A DNA stretch of 64,000 bases from Sinobaca qinghaiensis (GCF_003610495.1 NZ_RAPK01000007.1:1-64000), one strand, 5' to 3'. Positions 17,128-27,192 are shown, numbered from the stretch's first letter. Translations and numbers: made by a program. The notes: generated from the letters alone by a model not told the origin.

Positions 17128-17193
17128 GACAGATAATCAATTTAAAGAAAAAAAGAAATTTATTCCATTTAATGAATATAAATGTTATCTGTC
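17128..17193. repeat. 9-bp inverted repeat with AT-rich loop
   Basis: GACAGATAA (17128-17136) and TTATCTGTC (17185-17193) are perfectly complementary across 48 nt of A/T-rich sequence. They lie in the 297-nt gap between the VOC pseudogene and the ABM gene. No terminator T run and no transposase are present, so its meaning is unclear. Confidence 0.4.
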
Positions 17194-17245
17194 TAAAACT
17201 CTCAAGTTACTACATGATTCTGGCAAAAGATTAAGCCCTGAAACG

Positions 17246-17274
17246 TGCAGTTAAAGGCCGTGATGTCTTATAAT
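17246..17274 (+). promoter_or_regulatory. Putative promoter of the ABM gene
   Basis: A perfect TATAAT lies at 17269-17274, 24 nt before the start codon. The -35 position (TGCAGT, 17-nt spacer) is poor, so strength is uncertain. The rest of 17001-17245 shows nothing beyond the inverted repeat. Confidence 0.4.
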
Positions 17275-17297
17275 AAACACTCAAAGGAGGAAGATGT

Positions 17298-17585
17298 ATG
17301 ACTGTAACTATTAAAGCATTTTTGCAGGCGGAACCTGGAAAAGAAGAAGCCCTAAGAAAAGAGCTTAAAAAAGCAATCGCTCCATCGCAGGCAGAAGCAG
17401 GCTGCCTGGAGTATGTATTATATGAATCAGAAGCGCAGGACGGAGTGTTTATCTTTTCGGAAAAGTGGAAAGATGAAGAAGCCGTTCAGCAGCATATTCA
17501 GAGTGAGCATTACCAGGCCTACCGTGAAAACACAGAGGGTCTCGTCGTTTCACGCGAAGTGTATAAAGTAAAACCGGCAGAATAA
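17298..17585 (+). CDS. ABM-domain (YgiN-like) monooxygenase
   Basis: 95-residue single-domain protein of the antibiotic biosynthesis monooxygenase fold. Typical features are the MTVTIKAFLQAEPGKEEAL start, the EAGCLEYVLYES strand-turn, FIFSEKWKDEEAVQQHIQSEHY and the closing EVYKV. Relatives include quinol monooxygenases and heme- or aldehyde-handling proteins, so the substrate is open. AAAGGAGG lies 8 nt before the ATG. A structured RNA element ending in a T run follows it. Confidence 0.78.
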   Translation: MTVTIKAFLQAEPGKEEALRKELKKAIAPSQAEAGCLEYVLYESEAQDGVFIFSEKWKDEEAVQQHIQSEHYQAYRENTEGLVVSREVYKVKPAE

Positions 17586-17619
17586 ATAAAATAACGAGCT
17601 GATAAAAAGATAGAAACAG

Positions 17620-17727
17620 GACCAGGCAGAAGCTTTCGGCAGGCCATGTCTCAGCTAAAGAGAAGAAGAACACTCTCTTTATCTTCACCGATGGCTGTTC
17701 TGCCTGAGTCACCGCCTGGTCTTTTTT
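17620..17727 (+). ncRNA. Structured RNA element, copy A
   Basis: A terminal stem GACCAGGC (17620-17627)/GCCTGGTC (17714-17721) encloses a second helix (GCCAT with ATGGC) and an inner hairpin TAAAGAGA/TCTCTTTA, followed by T6. A second copy on the other strand at 31860-31965 keeps the internal sequence (CAGGCCATG.CTCAGCTAAAGAG, CTCTTTATCTT, ATGGCTGTTCTGC) but has a different outer stem and a covarying inner base pair (A-T here, G-C there). That pattern indicates a conserved RNA. It could be a small RNA or the 3' end of the ABM transcript; I match it to no known family. Confidence 0.6.
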
Positions 17728-17778
17728 AATCTTGCAACAATCTTTATTTTCTACAGACAGAATCCATTAGGGTAACGT

Positions 17779-17819
17779 AAAAACCTCGTATTCCTTTCAA
17801 CAGGAATACGAGGTTTTTT
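17779..17819. terminator. Bidirectional terminator
   Basis: AAAAACCTCGTATTCCT (17779-17795) pairs with AGGAATACGAGGTTTTT; both flanks give T runs. It ends the minus-strand SDR transcript and any read-through from the plus strand. Confidence 0.88.
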
Positions 17820-17875
17820 AATAAACTTTAAAATAAAATTCACAAAATAGGTTTTGGGACAGTCCCCTTTTTCTA

Positions 17876-18661
17876 TTATTGAGGTTTTGCTTTTTTCGCA
17901 TGGGCCGCGGCTTTTACCTCTTCCGGTGTTGTTCGATTATCTTCCGCTTCTTTCTTCGTCGCTTCATCCCCGCACACGACGTGGTCTACTTTATTCTTAA
18001 ACGCTTCGTACCCCTGCCGGGCGACTAATTCTTTATCGTTTTTGTTCCGCTCGTCGCCAAAGTACGTAGAATCCATGCCGGCGTTATGGTGAAAGTCTGT
18101 ATTGGTGGCGCCGGGAAGCATCGCCGTTACATTGACCCCTGTTTCTTTTAATTCTTCTCTAAGAGCTTCCGCAAACATAAACCCAAATGCTTTAGAGGGT
18201 CCGTATACTGTTTCGTACGGAGTCGGCAGCGTCGCCGATACAGAAGACACGAGCAGTATATTTCCTTCTTTATTTGGAACCATATCCTGCACGACGCGTT
18301 TTGCCATATGCACCGTTCCTCTAATATTAATATCGATTAACTTTAACTCTTTTTCTAAATCATTTTCCAGGAAGGAACCGCCCTTACTAACACCAACATT
18401 CAACACAGCTGCATCCAGCTTTTTATTTTTGTTTTTTACAAACTGCCAGAATGCTTCTACTCCTTCATAGGTAGAGGCATCGGCTTGGAGAGGATACGCT
18501 TGCACTCCATAGCTTTTGATCGTCGTTTCTGCTTCAAAAATACGCTCACTGGAGCCTGAAATCGCTATATCATACCCATCCTGCGCGAATAATTTGGCTA
18601 GTTCCAGCCCCAGTCCTGAGGAAGCCCCCGTAATCATAACAAATGGTCGTTCGTCAGCCAT
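17876..18661 (-). CDS. Short-chain dehydrogenase/reductase
   Basis: 261-residue SDR with the NAD(P)-binding TGASSGLG near residue 11, NVGVSKGG (in place of NNAG), catalytic Ser in LLVSSVSA and YGPSK catalytic Tyr/Lys. ATG 18661 is preceded by AAAAGGAG; the frame is open for 26 more codons upstream without a site. The Lys/Glu/Ala-rich tail (EEVKAAAHAKKAKPQ) is unusual. It follows an aldo/keto reductase gene by 100 nt on the same strand, possibly one unit. Substrate unknown. Confidence 0.8.
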   Translation of the reverse strand: MADERPFVMITGASSGLGLELAKLFAQDGYDIAISGSSERIFEAETTIKSYGVQAYPLQADASTYEGVEAFWQFVKNKNKKLDAAVLNVGVSKGGSFLENDLEKELKLIDINIRGTVHMAKRVVQDMVPNKEGNILLVSSVSATLPTPYETVYGPSKAFGFMFAEALREELKETGVNVTAMLPGATNTDFHHNAGMDSTYFGDERNKNDKELVARQGYEAFKNKVDHVVCGDEATKKEAEDNRTTPEEVKAAAHAKKAKPQ

Positions 18662-18761
18662 GCTATTTACTCCTTTTGTATTTAAATTAGTAACATGTGA
18701 AAAAGCACAGCCGAATTCTATTAGCTGTGCTTCTTTCATAAAAGATCGTGTGCAGCTTCTA

Positions 18762-19748
<987 letters not shown>

Positions 19749-19973
19749 GTTTGTCATCCTTTCTTTTTACGTACTTTTGATTCTCTAATAATATTTCGTA
19801 ATCGTTGTACATAAATAAGCATTCCTTTTCTTCTTTTTTTTAAACCTTTCTAACAGAAAGATCCGTTCCGCAAAATAAAAAGGATTATATTTTAGTGGAT
19901 AATAATGGAATATGAAGTTATACTTGCTTCTGTAAAAAATCATAACCAACCGAGAGACATTCAGGAGGACACA

Positions 19974-21368
19974 ATGGACAACAGAAAATTCAACACATTT
20001 GCAGACAATATGGTAGAACAGCACAAGATTCCCGGTACGATGATTGCCATACAAAAAGACGGTGTCGATACTTTCAAGAAAGGATTCGGCTACCGCGATG
20101 TTGACCAAAAACGTGAAGTATCCAGCCAGACAGTTTTCGGAATAGGAAGTATTACAAAATCAATGACCTGTGCCGCCATTCTGCAATTACAGGAAGCCGG
20201 AAAACTCTCCGTTCATGATTCAGTTCTCGCCTATCTGCCGGAGTTCCAAACGCCCGATCCCACGAGGACTAAGCAAATGACCATCCATCATTTCATGACC
20301 CACTCTTCCGGTATCCCTCCCCTGCCAACTTTATTTTATGCGAACAAAAAAAGCATTGAAGCCGAAGGTTCCATGGAGCAGTATGAGGCGATGGGAATCA
20401 AATGGGATGAGGAGAAGGGCTCCATTGAAACAAATGAAGATCTGATCGCTTTTCTTGCTGCACAGGATTACCGTCTTCTTGGAGAGCCAGGCCAGTATAT
20501 GAGTTACTCCAACGATGCCTATGCCCTTCTTGGTATTATTATTGAACGGGTGAGCGGTCAGACTTACGCTGACTATTTGATCGAGCATTTATTTAAACCA
20601 CTGGGAATGAAGAATACATTCTTTTCCCCCGATACCCTTAAAAACAAAAACGAGGTGACCCTTTTATATACTCCTGAAATGCACGGGGATAAAGTAGAAA
20701 TGGCTGCTTCCTCCCTGTGGTGGGATGCTCCGCCTATGTATGCTTCCGGCTACGTTAAATCAACAGCGGAGGACATGCTTCACTACGGTGACCTTTTTTC
20801 CAATCATCATCCACAGATTCTGTCAGAGAAAAGCATTCATTCTATGATGTTTCCTCATATTCAAATGCAGCCCGGCGTTTACTACGGCTATGGATGGATG
20901 GTGTCTCCCGACTATTTTGGCACCACTCTTATTGAACACAGCGGCGGAATAAAAGGAGCGTCTGCCTCTTTTGCAATTCTGCCTGATAAAAATATTAAGG
21001 GAGTCTGCTTAACCAATGTTGCTGGAGCACCAGCCAATCCTATGCTGATGGGCGGGTTAAATATGGTAAGCGAAAGAGAAGCGGAGGAACATTACCTTTC
21101 GTACGAGGACTATGAACCGAGTAAGACAGAGCGTCAGTCCATGCTCGGAATATATTCAAGTCAGGAAGGAATCAAGGTGGAAATTAAAGAAGGGGATGAC
21201 CAGCTTATTGTTGCTTTATCTGGAGCAGAAATCCCGGCACGATCTGTCGGTCCCTTCCAGCTGACTATTCCTTTTCAGAGTCAGGTTATTTCTATCGAGG
21301 GAATACGTACCGATCACGAGATTGACCGCATTCATTTTGCCGGACGTCAGTTAACAAGAGATGAATAA
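19974..21368 (+). CDS. Beta-lactamase-fold serine hydrolase
   Basis: 464-residue class-C beta-lactamase/penicillin-binding-protein-like hydrolase. The nucleophile motif SxxK is in GIGSITKSMT (near 67), YxN is in YMSYSNDAY (near 170), and the third motif is EHSGGIKG. A C-terminal lipocalin-like beta region (LGIYSSQEG) follows, as in many D-aminopeptidase/esterase members. No signal peptide is evident, so it is probably cytoplasmic. ATG 19974 follows CAGGAGG; the frame extends 23 codons upstream without a site. Substrate unknown: esterase or peptidase, not necessarily antibiotic resistance. Confidence 0.8.
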   Translation: MDNRKFNTFADNMVEQHKIPGTMIAIQKDGVDTFKKGFGYRDVDQKREVSSQTVFGIGSITKSMTCAAILQLQEAGKLSVHDSVLAYLPEFQTPDPTRTKQMTIHHFMTHSSGIPPLPTLFYANKKSIEAEGSMEQYEAMGIKWDEEKGSIETNEDLIAFLAAQDYRLLGEPGQYMSYSNDAYALLGIIIERVSGQTYADYLIEHLFKPLGMKNTFFSPDTLKNKNEVTLLYTPEMHGDKVEMAASSLWWDAPPMYASGYVKSTAEDMLHYGDLFSNHHPQILSEKSIHSMMFPHIQMQPGVYYGYGWMVSPDYFGTTLIEHSGGIKGASASFAILPDKNIKGVCLTNVAGAPANPMLMGGLNMVSEREAEEHYLSYEDYEPSKTERQSMLGIYSSQEGIKVEIKEGDDQLIVALSGAEIPARSVGPFQLTIPFQSQVISIEGIRTDHEIDRIHFAGRQLTRDE

Positions 21369-21371
21369 CAT

Positions 21372-21416
21372 AAAAAAGGAGAGAAAACGCTGAATAAAGC
21401 GTCTTCTCTCCTTTTT
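21372..21416. terminator. Bidirectional terminator
   Basis: AAAAAGGAGAGAA and TTCTCTCCTTTTT form a stem around a loop that itself contains the short ACGCT/AGCGT pairing. It lies between converging genes. Confidence 0.85.
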
Positions 21417-21425
21417 GTATTGCTT

Positions 21426-21968
21426 TTATTTTTCTTCTTGTTTGTGCAGTTCCAGTTCAAGGTGAATTTTTACGTCTTCTCCGACAAGAACGCCGCCTGT
21501 TTCGACTGTTGCATTCCATGTCAGGCCAAATTCTTTCCGATTAATAACTGCCTCACCGCTTACTCCTGCTACGATATTTCCACTCATCGGATCTTTGCTC
21601 TGCCCTTCAAATGTAGTATCAATGGTAATCTCTTTGGTCGTTCCTCTGATCGTAAGATCTCCCGTTACATCATATTGACTGTCCTTTGTTTTCGTAATCG
21701 ATTTCGCTTTAAACGTAATGTTAGGATGATTGTCTGCGTCAAAGAAGTCTGCGGAGCGCAGATGGCCGTCCCGATTTTCTTCACGTGTGTTTATGCTGGC
21801 AACCTTGATTGTTATTTCTGCCTCGGAGTTTGTTAATTCGTCTTCATCTAATGTGAGCGCTGCATCAAATTCTTCAAATGTGCCTTTTACTCTGGATATC
21901 ATCATATGCTTTACCGAAAAACCAATTTCACTGTGCGCAGGATCAATGGACCATACTGTTTTTGTCAT
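21426..21968 (-). CDS. YceI-family lipocalin-like protein
   Basis: 180-residue YceI protein, a beta-barrel fold that binds polyisoprenoid or other amphipathic ligands. Signature stretches: WSIDPAHSEIGFSVKHMMIS, the DGHLRSADFFDADNHPNITF block and LTIRGTTKEIT. There is no signal peptide, so unlike the E. coli periplasmic form it should be cytoplasmic, as in many Firmicutes. AGGAGG precedes the ATG. Physiological role unknown. Confidence 0.88.
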   Translation of the reverse strand: MTKTVWSIDPAHSEIGFSVKHMMISRVKGTFEEFDAALTLDEDELTNSEAEITIKVASINTREENRDGHLRSADFFDADNHPNITFKAKSITKTKDSQYDVTGDLTIRGTTKEITIDTTFEGQSKDPMSGNIVAGVSGEAVINRKEFGLTWNATVETGGVLVGEDVKIHLELELHKQEEK

Positions 21969-22063
21969 TCATAATTCCTCCTGTAATGTTATTTAAACGA
22001 TATACGATACAATCATATATCGGCGGAACCTATGTTATGTTAAATAAAAGTTGAGCCCCTCCG

Positions 22064-22107
22064 CTCTTCATTGGGAAACCGTATAGATAAAGTAAACAAA
22101 TGAAGAG
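22064..22107. repeat. 9-bp inverted repeat
   Basis: CTCTTCATT (22064-22072) and AATGAAGAG (22099-22107) are complementary over a 26-nt loop, in the gap upstream of the YceI gene. It has no T run. It may be a regulatory site or a chance palindrome. Confidence 0.3.
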
Positions 22108-22225
22108 GCGAAGCTGTCCATTTTACTGAGTTCTTTTCCGTAAAAATATACCATTTTCAATATGTATTATCCTTACCCCAAAACGATCACTTTAAAAAGC
22201 TGTGCTTTCTCACCGAGCATTCACT

Positions 22226-22429
22226 TCAGGCTTTCTTCCCTGCCCTTTTTCTTCCCATAATAAGAATCACGGCGGCATAGACCGCGCCGAATACTACCCC
22301 ATTAATGAAGGCCTGCGGAATATCCGCGAAAAGGGGCTGTTCTCCGAATGCATTTATGACAATCCGAAAGGCCATGGCAGCCAGGGAACCAACAATCGTA
22401 TATAGAATAAACAAGCCTATGTATTTCAT
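22226..22429 (-). CDS. Small two-helix membrane protein, unknown
   Basis: 67 residues starting MKYIGLFILYTIVGSLAAMA, with a second hydrophobic segment (INGVVFGAVYAAVILIMG) and a basic tail (RKRAGKK). AGGAGGAAAGAC lies before ATG 22429. No family recognised. Confidence 0.6.
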   Translation of the reverse strand: MKYIGLFILYTIVGSLAAMAFRIVINAFGEQPLFADIPQAFINGVVFGAVYAAVILIMGRKRAGKKA

Positions 22430-22577
22430 GTCTTTCCTCCTATCACCTTTCTTTACCATAAAATAATGTTTCGTTTTGTTTCTGTCCTGCTTTCTTCTTT
22501 CCCCTCATTTTGAAATAAATAACAATAATTAAACCATCTAATTTCAATAAATTTTATATAAATTGAAAGCAACCTTA

Positions 22578-22606
22578 TTGACTTTCCCGTCTATTTTAGG
22601 TAGTTT
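22578..22606 (+). promoter_or_regulatory. Putative sigma-A promoter of the symporter gene
   Basis: TTGACT (22578-22583), 17-nt spacer, TAGTTT (22601-22606), 48 nt before the TTG start. Confidence 0.5.
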
Positions 22607-22653
22607 ATTTAATGTTGACTAAATCGATAGGTTTTTATAAAGGAGGGATTGGC

Positions 22654-23883
22654 TTGAAGCAGTTATTAAAAAAATATTTCGAAACATCCTTAATTAAAAA
22701 AATCACCGTCGCTCTTATAGCCGGTATTGCAGTTGGACTTATATTTGGGGAAAATGCCTCTGTGCTTGCGCCTTTCGGCGATCTGCTGATGCGCCTCCTG
22801 CAGTTTATTATTATTCCACTTATTCTATTTACGCTTATTGTCGGGGTAAACCAGACTACAATTGAAGGACTCGGACGTATGGGCGGAAAAGTATTTCTGT
22901 ATTACGTAGTTACCTCTGCGATAGCGATTATCGTAGGAACGTCAGTGGCCAGCCTGTTTAATCCCGGTACAGGTCTGACGCTCGACGGCAGTGAAAGTTT
23001 TGATTCGCCTGACAGCCCGGGATTAACGGAAGTGGTTTTAAATATTGTACCGGATAACATTGCCGTTGCTTTCACGGAAATGAATTTGCTCGGCATCATT
23101 TTTACCGCCATCGTTTTTGGTATCGCCATTTCCTATCTGCGCTCTTCCCCCTCTAACAGGGATATAGGAGATAAGCTTTACCGCGGAGCGGAAGCGTTAA
23201 ATGAAATGACTATTACCGTCATGAAAGGCATTCTTCAGTACATTCCATTTGGAATTTTCGCCATTATTGCCGGTATTGTCGGCACGCAGGGCGTCAGTAC
23301 GCTTCTGTCTCTCGGCAACTTTATCCTTGTGCTGTATGTTGCGCTCGCCGTGCAGCTAGTCCTGTATATCGGACTCCTGCTTGCAACGAAAACAAAACTC
23401 GGGTCATTTTTCCGGGAAGCCCGCACGCCGATGCTTACGGCTTTTGTCACCCAGAGCAGTACAGGAACCGTTCCGATTACGCTCAATGCAGCAAAAAAGC
23501 TCGGCATCAGACAGAGCCTGTACGGCTTTAGCATTCCGCTCGGCTCTACGATTAACATGGACGGCGCAGCGATACGTGTGGCAGTATCTGCCGTGTTCGC
23601 CGCTAACGTCATCGGTGAACCACTCGGCTTTGTCGCCATCCTGCAGATCGTACTGATTGGTACACTTGCTACCATCGGAACAGCTGGAGTCCCAGGCGCC
23701 GGTATCATTATGATCGCTACCGTCTTTGCTCAGCTCGGCCTTCCGATGGAAGCGGTCGCCCTGCTTGCAGCGGTAGACGTACTGATCGGAATGGGAGCCA
23801 CAGCCTTGAACGTGACCGGTGATCTGGTGGGAACAAAGGTCATTGATAAAACAGAGAAAAACAAAACAGAAGCAGAGGCATAA
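22654..23883 (+). CDS. Dicarboxylate/amino acid:cation symporter (DAACS family)
   Basis: 409-residue transporter of the GltP/GltT/DctA family, taking up glutamate, aspartate or C4-dicarboxylates with Na+ or H+. Seen: about eight helices, the serine-rich re-entrant loop (TQSSTGTVPITLNAAKKLG), the cation-site stretch IPLGSTINMDGAA and the last-helix NVTGDLVGTKVI. The start is TTG 22654 with AAAGGAGGG upstream; an ATG at 22612 has no site. It is a distant paralogue of the carrier at 45973-47133. A strong terminator follows. Confidence 0.88.
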   Translation: MKQLLKKYFETSLIKKITVALIAGIAVGLIFGENASVLAPFGDLLMRLLQFIIIPLILFTLIVGVNQTTIEGLGRMGGKVFLYYVVTSAIAIIVGTSVASLFNPGTGLTLDGSESFDSPDSPGLTEVVLNIVPDNIAVAFTEMNLLGIIFTAIVFGIAISYLRSSPSNRDIGDKLYRGAEALNEMTITVMKGILQYIPFGIFAIIAGIVGTQGVSTLLSLGNFILVLYVALAVQLVLYIGLLLATKTKLGSFFREARTPMLTAFVTQSSTGTVPITLNAAKKLGIRQSLYGFSIPLGSTINMDGAAIRVAVSAVFAANVIGEPLGFVAILQIVLIGTLATIGTAGVPGAGIIMIATVFAQLGLPMEAVALLAAVDVLIGMGATALNVTGDLVGTKVIDKTEKNKTEAEA

Positions 23884-23886
23884 ACA

Positions 23887-23927
23887 AAACGAGCAGACAG
23901 GCCGAAAAGCCCATCTGCTCGTTTTTT
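23887..23927. terminator. Bidirectional terminator
   Basis: AAACGAGCAGA pairs with TCTGCTCGTTT; T6 follows on the plus strand. The converging small gene at 23926 ends inside the T run. Confidence 0.88.
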
Positions 23928-24171
23928 ACTGCTCTTTTTGCTGCTGCTGCACAGCTTCTTTTAATTCCTGATAGCCCAGCTTCATATTCAAATAGTCATC
24001 AATCAGCTGCGTCGTGCGGTCGAGCTCTTCTTTATCTTCATTCGTCAACTCATAGCCAATTTCCTGAGCCAGCTCTCGATGGGCATCCGCCAGAACATTT
24101 TCCGGAAACCCTTCCAGGTTCTGCTTCATAATCGTCAAATCAATCACCCGGGTTAACTTATAATCAAGCAT
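23926..24171 (-). CDS. Small acidic helical protein, unknown
   Basis: 81 residues from MLDYKLTRVIDLTIMKQ to a Gln/Glu/Lys-rich end (EAVQQQQKEQ); predicted all-helical, no membrane segment. GAGGAGG lies 6 nt before ATG 24171. I know no function; the composition suggests a small adaptor or a protein-binding helix bundle. Confidence 0.6.
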   Translation of the reverse strand: MLDYKLTRVIDLTIMKQNLEGFPENVLADAHRELAQEIGYELTNEDKEELDRTTQLIDDYLNMKLGYQELKEAVQQQQKEQ

Positions 24172-24344
24172 AAAAAACCTCCTCACGGTCTAAGATATAG
24201 TGCGCTTAGGTTTATTATTCCCGGTTTGTGTTTGTTTAAGCCAATTTATTGAAGTGCGATTTATTACTACTAGATTTAGTTATAAACTGAACAATAATTC
24301 ACTTCCAACATTGTTCTACCGGTTTAATCTAAATGAGGTTTAAC

Positions 24345-24373
24345 TTGCGTTAACATTTTCGATTTATTAGATA
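24345..24373 (+). promoter_or_regulatory. Putative promoter of the PhzF-like gene
   Basis: TTGCGT (24345-24350), 17-nt spacer, TAGATA (24368-24373). The surrounding 24172-24450 gap is AT-rich with nothing else clear. Confidence 0.35.
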
Positions 24374-24450
24374 AAAAAGATTCATTTTACTAATGCATCA
24401 CTAAGGCATATTATGAGATTATCAAAAAATGCTTGAAGGGAGTTAAAAAA

Positions 24451-25347
24451 ATGGAAGAAATAAGAGTGTATCATGTCGATGCTTTTACAAGAGAGAAATT
24501 TGGAGGCAATACAGCAGGAATCGTATTAGACGCAGAAAAATTATCGGAAATTGAAATGCAAAGCATCGCAAAAGAATTAAATTTACCGGAGTCTGTATTT
24601 TTACTGCCTTCAAATAAAGAGGAAATCGATTATAAAGTAAAATACTTTACACCTGTTGAAGAAATCAACTTCTGCGGCCATGCAACTGTTGGGTTAACCT
24701 GGCTTTTAGCGACTGAATTTGGTCTATCAGAGAAAAAAGAAGGGATTGTGTTAGAAACGAATATAGGTAAAGTACCTGTTATGTGGCATAAGGAAAATGA
24801 TAATTTAATTGATGTGGAAATGACACAAGTTACTCCAAAAACACAAGATTTCAAAATTGACTTGGAAGAGCTTAGTCGATTGATTGGAGTTAAAACTGAA
24901 AGCATCGACCCAGCCTATCCAATTAAACTGGCGAATACTGGAAACTGGCATTTACTTGTTCCTATGAAAAATCAAATGGATATTGACAATGCTACTCCAG
25001 ACTTAGTGGCCTTAGGAAAGTGTAATAAAGAACATAATATCAGCACGACACACCTTTATACTTTTAATAATTTGAAAGAATGTGATTTATATACCAGAGA
25101 TTTCGCACCAGGGATTGGCATACCTGAGGATCCCGTAACGGGAGCAGCAAATGGCGCATTAGCTGGTTTCCTCTATTTAGAAGGTGTTCTACCTCAAAGT
25201 GAGACGACACACCTTAAGATCGCTCAAGGAGACGCGATAGGAAAAGCTGGAAGACTTTATGTGACTGTCATTCCGAATCAGTCAGAACCAGTTATCAAAG
25301 TAGCAGGAGCAGCAACTATAACTATTCGAGGTATCTTAACTTTATAA
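24451..25347 (+). CDS. PhzF-family isomerase
   Basis: 298-residue PhzF/YddE-type protein, a two-domain diaminopimelate-epimerase-like fold. Hallmarks: VDAFTREKFGGNTAGIV at the start, catalytic Glu in LPESVFLLP (near 47), YFTPVEEINFCGHATVG, and the C-terminal PEDPVTGAANGALAG. Members isomerise phenazine precursors or act in unknown amino-acid pathways; no phenazine genes are linked. Base composition is clearly more AT-rich than the neighbours, so recent acquisition is possible. Start ATG 24451 follows AAGGGAG. Confidence 0.85.
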   Translation: MEEIRVYHVDAFTREKFGGNTAGIVLDAEKLSEIEMQSIAKELNLPESVFLLPSNKEEIDYKVKYFTPVEEINFCGHATVGLTWLLATEFGLSEKKEGIVLETNIGKVPVMWHKENDNLIDVEMTQVTPKTQDFKIDLEELSRLIGVKTESIDPAYPIKLANTGNWHLLVPMKNQMDIDNATPDLVALGKCNKEHNISTTHLYTFNNLKECDLYTRDFAPGIGIPEDPVTGAANGALAGFLYLEGVLPQSETTHLKIAQGDAIGKAGRLYVTVIPNQSEPVIKVAGAATITIRGILTL

Positions 25348-25648
25348 ACATATCCGCTTGAATTAGAGGATATCTTATTCAAGCTGATTCTGATTAAAAT
25401 GGGTTTTTACGATTTCTATATTCTTCTTAATGGAAGGATAGGATTGCTTGTAAGATTTTATTGTTATTATCTATTTCAAAAATAACACCAGGAAGTACTT
25501 TAATTTTTTTAAAAGCCTCTTTATTAAAACATGACAACCTGCTTTTAGCATAATTACTTAAGACAAGCTTCAACATACATTATTCTAAAATTTTAATTTT
25601 ATAAAAACGCACACAGCCCTTCGGCCGCATGCGCTTTATTAATTACTA
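25348..25648. other. AT-rich 301-nt intergenic stretch
   Basis: It contains a hairpin GCTTGAAT/ATTCAAGC (25356-25384) just after the phzF-like stop, without a T run, and a 49-codon minus-strand frame discussed separately. Nothing else is recognisable. Confidence 0.5.
25427..25576 (-). CDS. Possible 49-residue remnant or small gene
   Basis: An open frame of 49 codons starting MLKLVLSNYAKSRLS and ending LQAILSFH, including a coherent-looking KIKVLPGVIFEIDNNN stretch. There is no Shine-Dalgarno before its ATG. It may be the end of a decayed gene. I do not recognise it, and chance is a real alternative. Confidence 0.2.
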   Translation of the reverse strand: MLKLVLSNYAKSRLSCFNKEAFKKIKVLPGVIFEIDNNNKILQAILSFH

Positions 25649-27157
25649 TTAAACTAAATTCCCCTGCTTTTCTTCTTCCTGTTCCAGGTTCAGTGCTTTT
25701 GCTGTAGATTCGTGCAGCTCGTCCACTAGTTCGGGGTGATCGGACAACTGTTTGCCGTAGGATGGGATCATTTCTTTGATCTTCGGCTCCCAGCGGCTCG
25801 CTTTGTCCGGAAAGCATTTCTGCATTACTTCGAGCATGACGGCGACTGCCGTGGACGCTCCCGGCGATGCGCCGAGAAGGGCGGACACGGAACCGTCGGC
25901 GGAGCTTACCACTTCGGTACCGAACTGCAGGGTGCCCTTGCCATCAGCTGTGTCTTTGATTACCTGCACGCGCTGACCTGCAACGAGAAGCTCCCAGTCT
26001 TCGCTTTTCGCTTCCGGTACGAAGTCACGAAGTTCTTCCATCCGCTGCTCTTTATTGAGTCTCAGTTGATTAATCAGGTACTTCGTAAGCGGCATGTTTT
26101 TCATGCCGGCCGCAGACATCGTGATCAAATTGTTGGCGCGGACAGATGTAAACAGATCCATATTCGATCCTGTCTTCAGGAATTTTGGAGAAAAACCTGC
26201 GAATGGACCGAAGAAGAGCGATTCTTCTTTATCAATCAATCTCGTATCCAGGTGGGGGACAGACATTGGCGGTGCCCCAACCGGCGCCTTACCGTACACT
26301 TTCGCACGGTGCTGTTCGACGATTTCCGGCTTCTTGCACACCATAAACATGCCGCTCACCGGGAATCCGCCGATGCCTCTGCTTTCCGGTATTCCGGTTT
26401 TCTGCAGAAGATGAAGGCTTCCGCCCCCTCCGCCGATAAATACGAACTTCGCCTGGTGATACTCTGTTTTACCGGTCTCCAGATTCTGTATCTTCAGCTT
26501 CCATCCGCCGCCGCTTACGCGCTTAATGTCTTCCACCTGATGCCTGAACTTCATATTAACGTCCTGACTCTCCAGATGGTTGAACAGCTTTCGCGTTAAG
26601 GCGCCGAAGTTCACGTCAGTGCCGGCATCGATTTTTGTTGCAGCGATCGGTTCGTTGAGCGAACGTCCTTTCATCATCAGCGGAATCCATTTTTTCAGCG
26701 TTTCTGGATCCTTCGTGTATTCCATTCCTTGGAATAATGGATTCTTTGACAACGCATCCAGTCTCTTCTGCAGGAATTCCATATTATCCTCGCCCTGCAC
26801 AAAGCTCATATGCGGCACCGGCATAATAAAGTCCCTCGGATTCTGTATTTTTCCGCTGGTGACAAGGTAGGACCAGAACTGTTTGGAGAGCTGGTATTCT
26901 TCATTGACCTTAACGGCTTTGCTGATGTCAATCGAGCCATCCGGCTTTTGATCCGTGTAGTTAAGCTCACAGAGCGAAGAATGGCCCGTGCCTGCGTTGT
27001 TCCATTCATTGGAACTCTCTTCGCCTGCTCCGCTCAGCCTTTCAAACATTGTGATGTTCCATTCCGGCGCTACTTCTTTTAAAAGCGAGCCGAGGGTGGC
27101 GCTCATAATGCCTGCACCAATTAAAATGACGTCTGTAGAAGTATGTTCTTTACTCAT
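25649..27157 (-). CDS. mqo: Malate:quinone oxidoreductase
   Basis: 502-residue FAD enzyme oxidising malate to oxaloacetate and passing electrons to quinone at the membrane (TCA cycle/respiration). The FAD-binding [10 protein letters not shown] lies near residue 14; other landmarks are [37 protein letters not shown] and the C-terminal [18 protein letters not shown]. Full length for the family. ATG 27157 with AGAGGCG upstream is preferred; 32 further open codons upstream contain the leader and a cre-like site. Confidence 0.95.
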   Translation of the reverse strand: MSKEHTSTDVILIGAGIMSATLGSLLKEVAPEWNITMFERLSGAGEESSNEWNNAGTGHSSLCELNYTDQKPDGSIDISKAVKVNEEYQLSKQFWSYLVTSGKIQNPRDFIMPVPHMSFVQGEDNMEFLQKRLDALSKNPLFQGMEYTKDPETLKKWIPLMMKGRSLNEPIAATKIDAGTDVNFGALTRKLFNHLESQDVNMKFRHQVEDIKRVSGGGWKLKIQNLETGKTEYHQAKFVFIGGGGGSLHLLQKTGIPESRGIGGFPVSGMFMVCKKPEIVEQHRAKVYGKAPVGAPPMSVPHLDTRLIDKEESLFFGPFAGFSPKFLKTGSNMDLFTSVRANNLITMSAAGMKNMPLTKYLINQLRLNKEQRMEELRDFVPEAKSEDWELLVAGQRVQVIKDTADGKGTLQFGTEVVSSADGSVSALLGASPGASTAVAVMLEVMQKCFPDKASRWEPKIKEMIPSYGKQLSDHPELVDELHESTAKALNLEQEEEKQGNLV

Positions 27158-27192
27158 GTTATCGCCTCTATACCTTAATTTTATTTGAGAGG

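Noticed and set aside
17128-17193. Insertion-sequence remnant bounded by the inverted repeat
   Set aside because: Only 48 nt lie between the arms, with no transposase fragment and no target duplication seen.
17620-17727. Glycine, TPP, fluoride or T-box riboswitch for the structured element
   Set aside because: Isolated motifs (GCTGAG, GATGG) occur, but the conserved cores of these families are missing and no regulated gene lies in the right place.
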